From Hippasteria phrygiana (taxonomy: Eukaryota; Echinodermata; Asteroidea; Valvatida; Goniasteridae), in assembly GCA_037893225.1 (NCBI GenBank), contig JAZGUH010000555.1:1-64000 (forward strand): a stretch of 64,000 bases of DNA, given 5' to 3'. Positions 1 to 11,045 of the stretch are shown in pieces. The notes beneath the pieces are model-generated. The model worked only from the letters and a program-made list of their open reading frames with translations. It was not told the DNA's origin and searched no databases. Made by a program: the position numbers and the translations under genes. How positions within the stretch are numbered: the first letter of the stretch is position 1; every line of letters starts with the position of its first letter.

Positions 1-888
1 TGAAGTATAGAATATATCCACTCTGTTGAACAACGGATGATACAACGTCTAAAAAGACTACAATGTATGCATAGGCCGTACGGGTATAGGGTTGAAAAAA
101 ACAATTGAAATGCGGGAATGGAATTGGCAAGTCAAAAGAGCATTCGTTTAGACGACACAAAAAACTATTTAATTTGAATAGGTACATGTAACTGTAAATC
201 ACTGATGAGCCTCTCACAATTTAAATAATAATAAAACAGAATCTGTAGAGAACACTACCCTGAGACCACTACTTTTTGAAAAGTGGTCCTTTTTATTGAC
301 AGATTTGAATATGATGCATAATGTAAACGTTACGCCTAAAAAATAAGCAAATACTTAACTGTACATGTACAGCAGTATAAAGTGAATGCTTCGAAGGGTT
401 TTCAGTCAACATCAATGCATTTTCAACTGAAATTGCCGATTTGTATCACTCCTCCCGATGTAATTATACACATTGTAGTCGTGCATATTTTTCAACAACT
501 TTCGCCCATGGTTTCATACTTACAATGTATTTGGGCGCCGTCAAAATTACAGTACCCTGACATTGATATCAATAGGTGCTGTCCATCTATAGGTTAATAT
601 GTCTGTGGTCTGTACTGTTGTAAGCTTTGTGAATACACAGTACTCCTAATGAAACATCCAGACAACTATACAAAGTCGTAAAACATTGTCTTCAAAAGTT
701 AATGTACCGTTGCCAACAACTTTGGTGAGATGGACGGTTTCGTGTATAGATATAAAACATTTCACATCAATAATAAAAAATTACAATATATGCGGGAACA
801 AAGTTTCAATTCGGTTACTTTGACTCACCCACATACATGTACATGTACATTTTTCTTTGTACATGTTATGTTTGTGACAACGGCATGA
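1..888. other. No gene seen; AT-rich flank
   Basis: I see no convincing coding exon here. The stretch is AT-rich, with scattered TACATGTA words near 360 and 835-850. The only open frame of note (382-597) has no recognisable protein features. Confidence 0.5.
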
Positions 889-1074
889 CAGGGTGTCCCC
901 AAACAGGGTAACCCACAAAGGTTAAATATTACCATGCTATATACAATGACCATTATTATGATTTTCTCAAACTAGGGGTGATAAGCTTTCCATTGCATTC
1001 GATTAGCTTACATGGGTTACACTGCAGGGAAGCCACGAAATGAGGCTAATCGAAGCACATATTTTTCCTGGGCT

Positions 1075-1910
1075 CACTTAGTTTTGCTCATTTTGTCGAA
1101 CCTGTTGCGATGTATAAGTGACGTCAGATCAGTTCTTTTTTTAAGCTTATGCTTATTTGTGTTTGAATAGGCCTAATGGTGTTGTGTAATATACCGGTAA
1201 TTGCATAGTACTAAGCCTTTTACAAATATTTGTTGATTTCTTCTGTTGCCATCATAATTTTCATGAGGTTCTTTTCAACTTGAGTTTTTACAAGAATGCG
1301 AATCCCATGGAAGTGAAGCAACAGACTTGAAACCTTCCTGGTGATTATTAGTGAGCTACATTTTTTAAGGTCAGATTCACAAACCCAGTGTACGCTGTGC
1401 TTCGATTCTGTACCAGCAATTAATTAACTGATCCAGCGATCCCAGTGATATTCGTATAATGCATAAATCAATAGCTTTTAATCATATCGATACCAATCAC
1501 TATAGAAATATGCCGAGGACATCTGTCGACTTTACCTTACAATGTTGTATAGAAATCAATTATTTCTATTTTTTAAAAATTGTAGCTTGCCTGATTTTAT
1601 AATGGGTGTCTGGGGAAACTTCTTTTGCACATATATTTCTTGGGTACATATTACGGGAAAACTCATCAGAAATAATTTGAATGGTTTGTGTTCTCATAGC
1701 ATTTGTACAGTATGTTGACAACATGCCTCGTGGCATTCTGATGTAAGACTATCTTACAGACATTGTTATCAATGGCTACGGCTCTTCACAGTAGCCCGAC
1801 AATGGCAAAATTCGAAGCCGTAGCCACAAAAGACCCACTCCGGGCACGGCTTATATATATATATACTGTTCGAGTGCAGCATACGAGCCTGTGAATAAAT
1901 GATATGTAAA
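1075..1910. repeat. Dispersed 1-kb repeat, copy A (uninterrupted)
   Basis: It aligns in the same orientation with 17178-18270. Shared landmarks are AAGTGACGTCAGATCAGTT, CAAGAATGCGAATCCCATGG and ATCAATGGCTACGGCT. It ends near a CCTGTGAATAAA box. Copy A reads straight through the point where copy B carries a 239-bp insertion, so it preserves the pre-insertion sequence. No coding potential was recognised. Confidence 0.8.
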
Positions 1911-2515
1911 CATACGTGCAACGCTGCGGTGCATTCGCCTAGGCCATCTGGGAAAATTAAGGTCAAAGGCTCACTGTTGTCTACTCTGCCCGCAAAATGG
2001 AAAGACATCGAGTGAATATAATTAGCTGTATCATTGCAATATGATCAATTACATGTAAATACATTTGAAATGTATGTAATGACGATCATGTAAATGTAAA
2101 TATAAATTTCATCACAAATCGTAGTGAATCCATGGCGAAAGTAGAGAAGTACATGTACGTCACGTATACCGCCCCAAGGTAAGAACAAACTGAATTATAA
2201 AATTCACAATTTGCATATAATGTAGTCTAGTAGTCACAAACGGTGTCAGTGTCAGTGTCAGGAAAATACATTCTTTGCTTTCCAATTTGTGTCACAATAT
2301 GTAATTTACATTTTCAGCTAGCCGGTGACGTCAATACCCCCGGGCAGCCACCAGAGACCTGCTCGCTGGCTGGGGTAGTGGTGGTTGACACCGGGGCTGA
2401 CACGAGTATCACGTGATGACTAATCGAACGGTCTCGTTTCACTTTATACACGTGTAAGCTAATCGAACGCATTCATGCACATGTACATGTATAGTACATT
2501 GCAATTGAGAGTTTA

Positions 2516-3439
2516 GGGGCCGTACATAAATTACGTACGCACGAAGGGGGAAGGGGGGGTTGTTGACATTGCGTACACAATGCGTCCCGGGGGGGGGGGG
2601 GGGGGGGGGGGGGTCCAAGCCAATGCGTACCGTACGCAACCGACAATTTGCTTTTAATGAATTGTCATGAAATCAATGTACATTGTACTCTCTCATATAA
2701 ATAACTACCAGGACCAGCTTTTGTGCATCGAAAAACAGTTATAACACAGTACCCTTCACCCCAACCAAAAGTAAATTAGTCTTCCCAGCGCCAGCCAACT
2801 CCGGCCTATTTTTTGCCCTCAACAAAAAGACTGCTTTATAAACTGGCAGTGTACACCGGAAACGTACAGGTGTACTTGTATCAATTTCACCCCCGTGCTG
2901 TCCAAAATCACTCTTGTACTGGAGGTAAACAAAAGAACAAAAAGATATACGTCTTGTATATCAACTGCCCTTGTTCAAACACATATTTTTGTGAAAAGCG
3001 TTCACTATCTCAATAAACCACTCATGAAACGTCAAGAGCAAACTGTGCAAAAAAATCGTGTATCAGGATATTTTTGTTTCCTTTTTTGGTTCATGTCATC
3101 ATTGACTGCTGTTTTGGTTCAAAATATATCACTGTTCAATCATTTTCAGGTCCGTTAATAAAAATGTTTGCATATTTTTCCTGTCAACATTTTGTGATTT
3201 ATTTTAGACTTTGGATGCGACATGCGAATCATACTACTACCGCAGGTGTACTGCGACGTTTAATGATGCTAGAATAGGGTAGTCTAAGAGTCAAAAAGAG
3301 ATATGGAATGCGTATGCGTACGGGGGGGGGGGGGGGGGGGGGGGGGGGGGAGGGGGGGTTTGAGCCACTGCGTATGCCATGCGTACAGGGGGGTCAAAAC
3401 AGTTGGCATTTCGTGCGTACGTACTTTATGGACGGCCCC
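2516..3439. mobile_element. Harbinger-like non-autonomous DNA transposon
   Basis: The left end GGGGCCGTACATAAATTACG and the right end (reverse complement GGGGCCGTCCATAAAGTACG) form a TIR that continues into GTACGCACGAA. Flanking TTA triplets at 2513-2515 and 3440-3442 are a plausible 3-bp target duplication, which together with GG-starting ends fits PIF/Harbinger. The subterminal regions carry a 25-G run (2589-2613) and a 29-G run (3322-3350). The interior (about 2815-3300) is shared with 38270-38850. No transposase is encoded. Confidence 0.65.
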
Positions 3440-3445
3440 TTAACA

Positions 3446-3727
3446 CTGTGAATGGGAATGGGAAATTTTGTGAAAAGAATTCCCATTCACATTCACATTT
3501 CTCACACAACTTTTCCCAACTGTGAATTCAAGTGGGAAATCATTTTCTCACTGTCAAAAGGCGTGAATTTTTTTTCCCACTTTGGGGGAAAAAATGTTCA
3601 CATTTTGTGAAATGAAAATGTGAAAATGTTTTCCCACTTTGGGAATTTTTTTTTCACATTTGGTGAAATGAAAATGAATTCCCTGGGAAGAGAAAAAGTG
3701 TGGACTGTGGAATTCCCATTTTCAGGT
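3446..3727. repeat. Iterated GTGGGAAA / TTCACATT motif block
   Basis: The block is built from short words in both orientations: GTGGGAAA, TTTCCCAC, AATTCCCATT, TTCACATTT and AAATGTGAA, each repeated several times over 280 bp. It reads like amplification of one short palindromic motif, not like unique sequence. GTGGGAA is also the core recognised by CSL/Su(H) proteins, but nothing here shows that it is bound. Confidence 0.6.
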
Positions 3728-4047
3728 TAACTTTCAATTGCAACATACATTACTGTAGGTTGGTCATATTTTCCCTTTGTTTGTGGGTTACCTTTTTGGG
3801 GGACACCCTGTATATGGTCACTGAAGATGCTTGAAGATCATCATGGCAAACTTTTTAAGCTCAAAGAGTGTCCATCCCCCAAAAATGACAGGGGTACGTG
3901 TATATTGTCATTTGCTTGTTTTGGCACAAACGCAATATTTTCAGCACATTCTGAAGTTGTTTAGCTCTTTTATCAATGTTGCCCCTTTGACAAAATAACA
4001 TACATGTAACATAACATATTACTAGTTTGTCAAAACACACACAAGTG

Positions 4048-4192
4048 TGTAAATACCGTCAATCGCAGACTCCCTATTGTCCCTCACATAAGTTTTGTAC
4101 ACGAATTTTAATCGTGGACGTTCGTTCAATCGTGGACCCTTTGTCTATGCCCTAACCCTTTTGTCTCTAGTCCACGATTGCCGGTATTTACA
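4048..4192. repeat. Short TIR repeat; empty-site paralog of the 12.6-kb insertion
   Basis: The ends are TGTAAATACCG and CGGTATTTACA in inverted orientation, next to AC-rich tracts. The interior has ATCGTGGACGTT then CGTTCAATCGTGGACCC. The same repeat is present at 37030-37142, is interrupted there, and resumes at 49718-49795. The uninterrupted junction therefore shows what that target looked like before insertion. Confidence 0.65.
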
Positions 4193-4557
4193 TACTCACA
4201 AAAGCACCTGCATACATGTATATATATAATTGATATACTCTCAGTGTAACTGATAGTAGAAATCCCATTCCCTCAAGATTTTATCTACATGCATTTGGTG
4301 TAATCAATTTCACCTATATTTAGGGAAAATTTTGAAAGCAATATTGAGCAGGGAAAGACCAGGAAGAACAGTTTTGTCATTTGGGAAGTCAGATCCTGTA
4401 AATGATAAACCTTAACACAATTTCATTTCTTTGGAGCCCCTCGTACAGGAAAAAATGGAAGCCCTTTTCACATCATTCTTAATGCCCTTTTTTGGAAACT
4501 GAGAAATAAGGGTGATTCGTAACAGTGTGCCATCAAGACTTTGTAACGGAGAGGCCA

Positions 4558-4563
4558 TTTATT
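4558..4563 (-). promoter_or_regulatory. Candidate FBXL7 polyadenylation signal
   Basis: TTTATT on the plus strand is AATAAA on the gene's strand, about 120 bases after the stop codon. It is the nearest such hexamer I noticed. A longer 3' UTR using a later signal cannot be excluded. Confidence 0.35.
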
Positions 4564-4684
4564 GTATACACTTCACATTTGAAAGGTTTGACATGTCTGG
4601 ACATGTTGACCTTTTCAACTGCACAGTGCATACAATGGACTCTCCCTTACAAGCTCTTTGTTTCTGTGAAAAATCATTCCTTCT

Positions 4685-5427
4685 TCAGTAGAATGCTGGG
4701 TTGGTGTGCTCAATGATACACTTCCTACAATGCTTCTTGAGTATTCTATAGGACTGCACGCTGAGTTCATCGCACTCTTGAATGTTAAGCTGCTGCAGTT
4801 CTGGGCAGTTCTTTGCCAATATATGAAGGCTCTCGCTAGTCACATTCACGCAACCTCTCAAGCTGAGCTTCCGCAACCCTGAACAATTGGCAGAGACATT
4901 AGCAACCCCCTTGTCTGTGATGGATGGGCATTTCCCGACGTCCAAGGACCTTAGCCGTGGGCAACTGCGTGCCAACACCTCCAATGATTTGTCTGTGACG
5001 TGGGCACACCCTCGGACGTTTAAGTACCTGAGTTTCAAACACAGTTTGGCAATGGCGTAGATGCCGATGTCGGTGATGAGTTCGCACTTTGCAATGCTCA
5101 GGTACCTCAGGTGCGACTCAAGCTTGGCAATTTCCCGCATGCCACAGTCTGTAACACGGTGGCAGTCACTCAGAGACAGCTCCTTGATCATAAAGCAATG
5201 TGCTGACAGGTACTGCACACCAATGTCTGTGACCTGATAGCAGCGTCTCAGGTAGAGGTTCAGCAGGCCGGGGCAGTTTGTGGCAATGATGCGCAGTCCA
5301 CTGTCATCCAACGAGGCACAGTCAGACAGATCCAAGTGCCTGAGGAGTATCGTTTGGCCCTGAAGGGCGCTGGCCCTGGACGAGTTGTAGTCGGAGGGAA
5401 AATTCATAAAGTTGATCTGCTGGCATC
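4685..5427 (-). CDS. FBXL7: FBXL7 last coding exon (cysteine-rich LRRs)
   Basis: This exon encodes about 247 residues of tandem, roughly 26-residue, cysteine-containing leucine-rich repeats of the form LRYLNVRGCAHVTDKSLEVL. It ends in KKHCRKCIIEHTNPAFY and stop (TGA, 4685-4687). That tail closely resembles the C-terminus of animal FBXL7 (IEHTNPAF). The acceptor AG lies at 5428-5429, and the first two exon bases complete a glycine codon begun in the upstream exon, giving the join MDLMG-CQQINF that matches the family at this point. In the family, FBXL7 is the substrate receptor of an SCF (SKP1-CUL1-F-box) ubiquitin ligase, and this part is the substrate-binding LRR domain. The frame is intact over the whole exon. 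Other FBXL paralogues (FBXL2/20) are less likely because of the specific tail. Confidence 0.93.
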
Positions 5428-7615
5428 CTGCACACAATGTACAAAAGGAATCAAAATGTCATAATATTGCTTTGCTGGTCAATGAAGTTGAAACTTCATT
5501 CTTCCTTTAGAGTATTACATGTATCTCTCCTCTCCTAACTGCCCATCAGAAAAGAGGAAAAAGATCACTGCTAGTTAATGTTATGATACTGAATGACAAT
5601 AAGAGCGAAGGTGCGAGTTGAGCCTCGAGGGATGCAATTTCTCAATTCCATCAGACAAGGAGTTTGTTCACGGTATTAAACATTAAGCCGTTTCAAACGA
5701 TTTCAATTTCATTCTTAAACCTTTATACTTTTTGGCATTGTTTCTCAATGTAACTAATGTTTTGATTACAAAGAATAAAAAACAAAGATTTCTTTACGTT
5801 GCATTGTACAAACGGGTGCGGATCCAGGATTGTTTGCAGGGGGGGGTTTTTTCTGATTTTGTTCGCGTAAATTTTCCCAAAAAGTTTCTTAACGTACAAA
5901 ATGTAGGTGGCTCCATTTAACCTCTTTGTTTTGTTCTTACATGTACATTGTACCTGTACATGCACATGCAAAATAAGACTTTTACAGGGTTTTGCTTTTC
6001 TTTTTTGGTTTGCTAAGGTATGGGTACCTAGGCATACGAGCAAGGGGGGTTTCGCACATGTACATGGTACTACTAAGTACTGCTGTTCTTTTTTTTCCTG
6101 CAGCTTAGATACGGCAGTACAAGTCCAAGAAAAAGTCCCCTTGCAGTCCCATACGTATACAATGTACATGTACATGTCAATAAACCATGTATATTTTTAA
6201 TTACATTGTACATGTACATAATCATCCCACTGACTAATAACATATACATTCTTGTGGGTATTCTCTTTGCATGTACATCAGAACTAGAAAAACTGAAATC
6301 TTAATTGTTTTAAGAGTGTTACTAAATGTCCCATGAGTAACACTAATTAACATGGGCAAATTCTTGGACTTATCCTACACCATTAACTGATCTATTGCTC
6401 AGTGGCAGGCAGCAATGCCCCTAATACAAATCCTATTGAATTTTTGTGCAACACTTCCCACAGTGCAGCACTTATATGTACATTTGTAGCACCCGGTATT
6501 TGCAAAATATTTTAATAATAAAACACACAATAAATAATAATAATACAAACATCACAAAATGTCATACAATTCTAACATTAAATGCTTGACCTCTTACACA
6601 CACTCAGGCTTTGGAAGTTCTTTGTCCTGTATGTTATTAAAAAACATGTACATGTACATGTATGCTTGTGAATTATTTTTCCTATCCCAAAATATAATTG
6701 ATTTATTTTCAGACATTGTTGAGCTGCTTGAGGGCATCTAAAGCACCTTTGGAACTACATGTAGGTGTCAGGGAGGTGTTTGTTTATAAGACACTCTATG
6801 AACTAGGGCAGTGCAGTAAATTTCTTCCTGATGTGTTGAAAGAAGACAAACACAATGTGCACTCATCAGTGCAAGCCAAGAGAACCTTCCTTTTTAAGAC
6901 CAAATATTGATTACTATATCTTAAGCTTTCTGTTTTTCCTTTCCATGCAGTCAATCAGTATGCTGATGACGTACATGTACATGTAGTCTGGTGTCACAAA
7001 CTATAGAGTATTCGGTTTGTGCATATGTACTGATGACAAATATAAGTGTCTGTATGAAAAGTTCTTTGGTGTGCACTGCCTCCAAGTGTGCCAAAACTAA
7101 ATGGTCGATACATGAACATGCAATGTTTCAAATTAAAGGTCCAGTGTGAAATAATTATGCAAACATTTGTTTATGCATGTCTACATTTCATATGCCCGGA
7201 AAAAGGTCGTAAGGACGAAAAATGGGTCAAAATGTCAAATTCTGTTTTTTTGGGTAATCGATCGAGTACTGAAATATCTTTCATTTGATATACATTTTGT
7301 CTCAAGGGGCTACTGCATTCTGATGTAATTAACAGAATGAAAAGGACAGAAGGGGGTTTTGCATTCTTTTTTAACCCGGCAAAATGACGTTGGCGTGTAA
7401 TACCAATGTAACAAAACATGATACAAGTGCGTTCACCTCTCCACTTCAGTGGGATGTAAATTTTTCGGAAAAGCCTTTGTTTTTGTGCTGATTTTTTTTC
7501 TCTTCCCATTTTAGTTCTATCCCAAATCCCATAGACTTTGTGCATAGATTTTCTGATCGGATCTTAGTCAGTTAGTATACATGTAGACCCTAATGCAAAG
7601 TCGTGCCTCAAAGAA

Positions 7616-7708
7616 TGACGTCAGAATGACGTCAGAATGACGTCAGAATGACGTCAGAATGACGTCAGAATGACGTCATCACGTGATGACATGTGTCATG
7701 TGACGTCA
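7616..7708. repeat. Array of full CRE palindromes (TGACGTCA)
   Basis: An 11-bp unit (TGACGTCAGAA) is repeated so that TGACGTCA occurs at 7616, 7627, 7638, 7649, 7660, 7671 and again at 7701, with a TCACGTGA palindrome between the last two. TGACGTCA is the consensus site of CREB/ATF bZIP factors. Location inside the FBXL7 intron would allow an enhancer role, but simple tandem expansion inside a repeat is at least as likely. Confidence 0.8.
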
Positions 7709-7734
7709 TCTTAAAGTCGCATTTTTGAAGGGCC

Positions 7735-8560
7735 CATATCTAGAGAACCGTAGGTCCGATTGCGTTCAAACCTGGTTTGTTGGTAGGCCAGCATGCGTTA
7801 TAGAGGAAAATTGAGGTGACGTCATCATACGCTTAAATATGCTTGTTTCGGTTTTTGAACCATTAAGCCATATCTCGTCAACAGAACATGTTTATTTTAA
7901 AATTCTTTTTGTAATAGGTTAGTTACAAATGTAGGTGATCAGTATATACATGTACGAACACTGCTATAACGAACACCATCCTTGGCTCCCAAATTTTGTG
8001 TACAAAACTTACATGTACCGAACAACGGAAGGCTGCAGTTTTATGTTGAAGAGTGACAGGTGGCTATTATTTCCCCAAGGAATAGAAGGGAAAAGCCAAC
8101 TGTTGCTTTAGAATTATGATTTAATGAGCGGCACATGTTCAAAGTCGTCCTAAAGCAACCGCCAGGGCGTGCAGGGTGACATGCTGCCAAGATGAATGTA
8201 CAGTAGTTTCGTACACTGACAATGGTCAAAAGAGGGCGCACTTCAAATAAGACGCAAGAGGGCGCTATTTAAAAGAACGGACGGCATGTTGAAATATGGG
8301 CATTTGGCAGAAAATCGCTATAACGAACAAAACCTGTGGATCCCGCGATGTTCGTTATAGCGGCATTCCACTGTACTACATGTACATGTATGTGAAAAAT
8401 GTGTGACGTCATGATGACGTCATAAAAAATGTGCTTTTTGAAACACGTATAAGGGTAAGTCCGATCTTCATGAAAATTGGTGGAAAAAAAAAAAAATGTA
8501 GGTAGATATTGTCACTAGCATGCAAAATCCGAAGTGAAGTCATGATAACGTCATCAGCTG
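7735..8560. repeat. Dispersed repeat rich in GACGTCAT, copy 1
   Basis: It shares phrases in the same orientation with 10720-11045: GAAAATTGA(G/T)GTGACGTCAT, AATTCTTTTTGTAATA, and ATATTGTCACTAG(C/T)ATGCAAA. The match is broken by a MITE at 7955-8373. No coding capacity was recognised. Confidence 0.6.
7955..8373. mobile_element. Tigger/pogo-like MITE
   Basis: The right end reads TTCGTTATAGCGGCATTCCACTG. Its reverse complement, CAGTGGAATGCCGCTATAACG, matches the left end around GCTATAACGAACA. TA dinucleotides flank both ends (7953-7954, 8374-8375). CAGTGGAA..CGCTATAACGAAC-type ends with TA duplications fit the pogo/Tigger branch of Tc1/mariner. At 419 bp it is non-autonomous. Confidence 0.55.
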
Positions 8561-8819
8561 ATTTTTTATAATAATATAAAAACGTTTGTAATTTTTTTTC
8601 TACAAGCAAAATATGACATAAAATGCAATCAGATTGACTTCAAACTAAGCACAGATTAAGACTCTAAGGTTAAATTGGCCGTAGACAAGTGATTTTAAAC
8701 TTTGACTCCAATCTTGACACAGACCATGTTTACTTTCATCAGTTTCGTCGTGATGAAATCATCATGGGTCACATGATGTAATCTTAAAGGTGCACACTAT
8801 AGGGTCTTATATCTAGGTC

Positions 8820-8955
8820 CAATTGAGTTTAATCTTGGTTAGTCTTAGTTCCAAGACGTCCTTAGCGCACACAGGTTAATGGCTGTACAGCGCCCTCTAC
8901 ACACGCACATTAAGGCCACATCGCTAAGGACTTCTTGGCCCTTTCGCAGGAAACT
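8820..8955. repeat. Inverted repeat arm, partner 10565-10690
   Basis: Shared words include AAGGGCCAAGACGTC / GACTTCTTGGCCCTTTC, GGCCACATCGC / GCGATGTGGCC and ACCAAGACTAA. The two arms are about 1.6 kb apart in opposite orientation. Confidence 0.6.
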
Positions 8956-10564
8956 GCATGCGACCTGTATGCATAATTTAACAGGCAGGTCAAAAGAAAA
9001 ATGGCGCTTGCGCACTGGAGGAAACTCATGTTTTAGCTGGCTAGTCAGGTAACATACATGTACATGTACATGTGTGCATGCGCCGGGAGCTACAATGTAC
9101 ATGGAGCAATGCAGTATCTACTGATGAACGTGGATTGCGTTTCAGCCAGCTAAATATTACACACAGGATTCGCTCAAAACAGAACTGGTTGTTGAAACAG
9201 CAAGTAACTTGTCGGTTGAAAACTTGACAGATTTCTCTTATAAATTCATCGGCCTGTCCGAGCACATCTGCTTTCGCTCGGAAAAATACGATATTTGATC
9301 GGGAAATTACCCGATGTCCGATCGTAATGTCATCGTCATGATCTTTCCAGTAGCAGTGAGTAGTAGGCCTATGTTCGTGATTGCAATGGCATTGTTTTTT
9401 TTACTTGTCCAAAACCAACTTTTGCCCGAGGATGGGCGAAAGGGTTGGACAGCATTAATTATAAAGCCTTACGCACGATATATCACCGTGAACTGCTTTT
9501 TGTCATGTTTGTCTTTAACTTAATTTGTTTTAATTCGTCAAACAATCCAGTTTGGGGGGGGGGGGGGGGGGGGGGGGGGTTAAGTTTACATGTTTTTTTC
9601 CTCGCCGGTAATAAAAGTCACGAAAGTGCTAGCCCTTGGTTTAATTAGTACAAAACACATCAAGTGATGATTTCAGCAAATTCAAGTTCAGAGAAAAATA
9701 AAGAAATATCACAGACTCGGAATTGTTTGAAAACTCTGTATTTTAATCAGAATAGGAGAGGTGCCATCCGCGCGGCGAACATTGATCTTGGCCCAGCGGC
9801 GTATTAAAAACATCAAACACAATCAATTGTATACACTGTATCATTGACACAATACTGTAGTTGCCTGTCATTGAGAGATGTATCAATTAAACTTGGAATG
9901 TGATCAAGTACTAAAGGCGTTTTTAATGCTTCGTAAATGAAATATACAAACATCGTAGATTCTTTGTAAATAGAACTGGAAGGTACATGTAGATGTATAT
10001 TGCATAATATACAAGGTCCAATTTCTTAAATTTGAGTTCTGTTTAAATGTTTAGGAAAATTTCTAAACAGATTTTAATTTTTTTCGTTTTAAACGTTTAA
10101 TTGTGTAAACGTCCCATCATTAGATGGGAGGACATGTCCCCCAATATTTTTGGAGGAGGAGACGGCTATGGCAGTGTCCCCCCCCCCCCCCAATAATTTC
10201 CCCATAATGGTCATATACATTTTATGGGTCATTGGCTTTTACATGCACCAGAATGCACCAGAATACATCAAGATCAGCAATTTCCCGGGGATACACAAGA
10301 GACACCGAGTACAAAATGCTATAACAACTTTTTCCTCCCCCCTCCCCCCCCCCCCCCCCCCCGCCCCCCCAACCTTGACGAGAAATCACCGCTGCTGCAC
10401 ACGACATGCATACTTGGTATGGATGTGATAGGAAATTGCATGTACATTTGTAGTACAGAAACTAGACCAGTGCGTCAGCGATTATACAATGCCTGCAATG
10501 TCGGTCACGCGATGCTATGCACTGACGTCACGCGCCTTGCAAACACACACACAATTCTGCTCGC

Positions 10565-10690
10565 GATTTCGCGAGCGAAACTACGAAAGGGCCAAGACGT
10601 CATTGGCGATGTGGCCTTGGTGTGCGTGTGTAGAGGGTGCTGTACTGCATCGCACCACGCGCTAAGGACATCTTTGAACCAAGACTAAAT
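10565..10690. repeat. Inverted repeat arm, partner 8820-8955
   Basis: This is the reverse-complement partner of 8820-8955, including the phrase GTGCGTGTGTAGAGGG versus CCCTCTACACACGCAC. Confidence 0.6.
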
Positions 10691-10719
10691 CTTGGTACAT
10701 GTACATGTATGCAGACAGT

Positions 10720-11045
10720 CCAAGATGTTTTACAGATGAAAATTGATGTGACGTCATGATGATGTCATCATACGATTTTAAATTGATTTTTATATTTTTG
10801 AATTTGTAAGCCATACATGTATCTCATCAACAGAACAAGTTAAATTCTAAATTCTTTTTGTAATATGTTCGTTAGGTAATAGTTATTTTTAAAATAAATG
10901 TGCAAAATGTTTGACATCATAATGATGTTTTCAAAAGATTTCTTGAAAGTTGAAACACATATGTAAGTGTTGGTCCAATCGTCATAAAACTTGGTGGGCA
11001 GGTCAATATTGTCACTAGTATGCAAAATTCAAAGTGACGTCATAC
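10720..11045. repeat. Dispersed repeat rich in GACGTCAT, copy 2
   Basis: A diverged direct copy of parts of 7735-8560, sharing ATCTCATCAACAGAACA, AATTCTTTTTGTAATA and AAACTTGGTGGGCAGGTC-type phrases. Confidence 0.55.

Larger units (their letters stand above)
889..3810. mobile_element. Possible TIR element with CAGGGTGTCC ends
   Basis: The left end reads CAGGGTGTCCCC followed by GGGTAACCCACAAA. The right end (3776-3810) is its approximate reverse complement: TTTGTGGGTTACC, then GGGGGACACCCTG. About 30 bp of inverted match bracket 2.9 kb. No clean target duplication is visible and no transposase frame remains. The interior is composite: it holds copy A of a dispersed repeat, a Harbinger-like insertion and a low-complexity motif block. 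The two ends could instead belong to separate elements. Confidence 0.45.
3811..4684. other. Probable FBXL7 3' UTR / downstream region
   Basis: Apart from the 145-bp repeat at 4048-4192 I see no coding sequence. The part nearest 4684 lies downstream of the FBXL7 stop codon on the minus strand and is probably 3' UTR. Confidence 0.4.
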
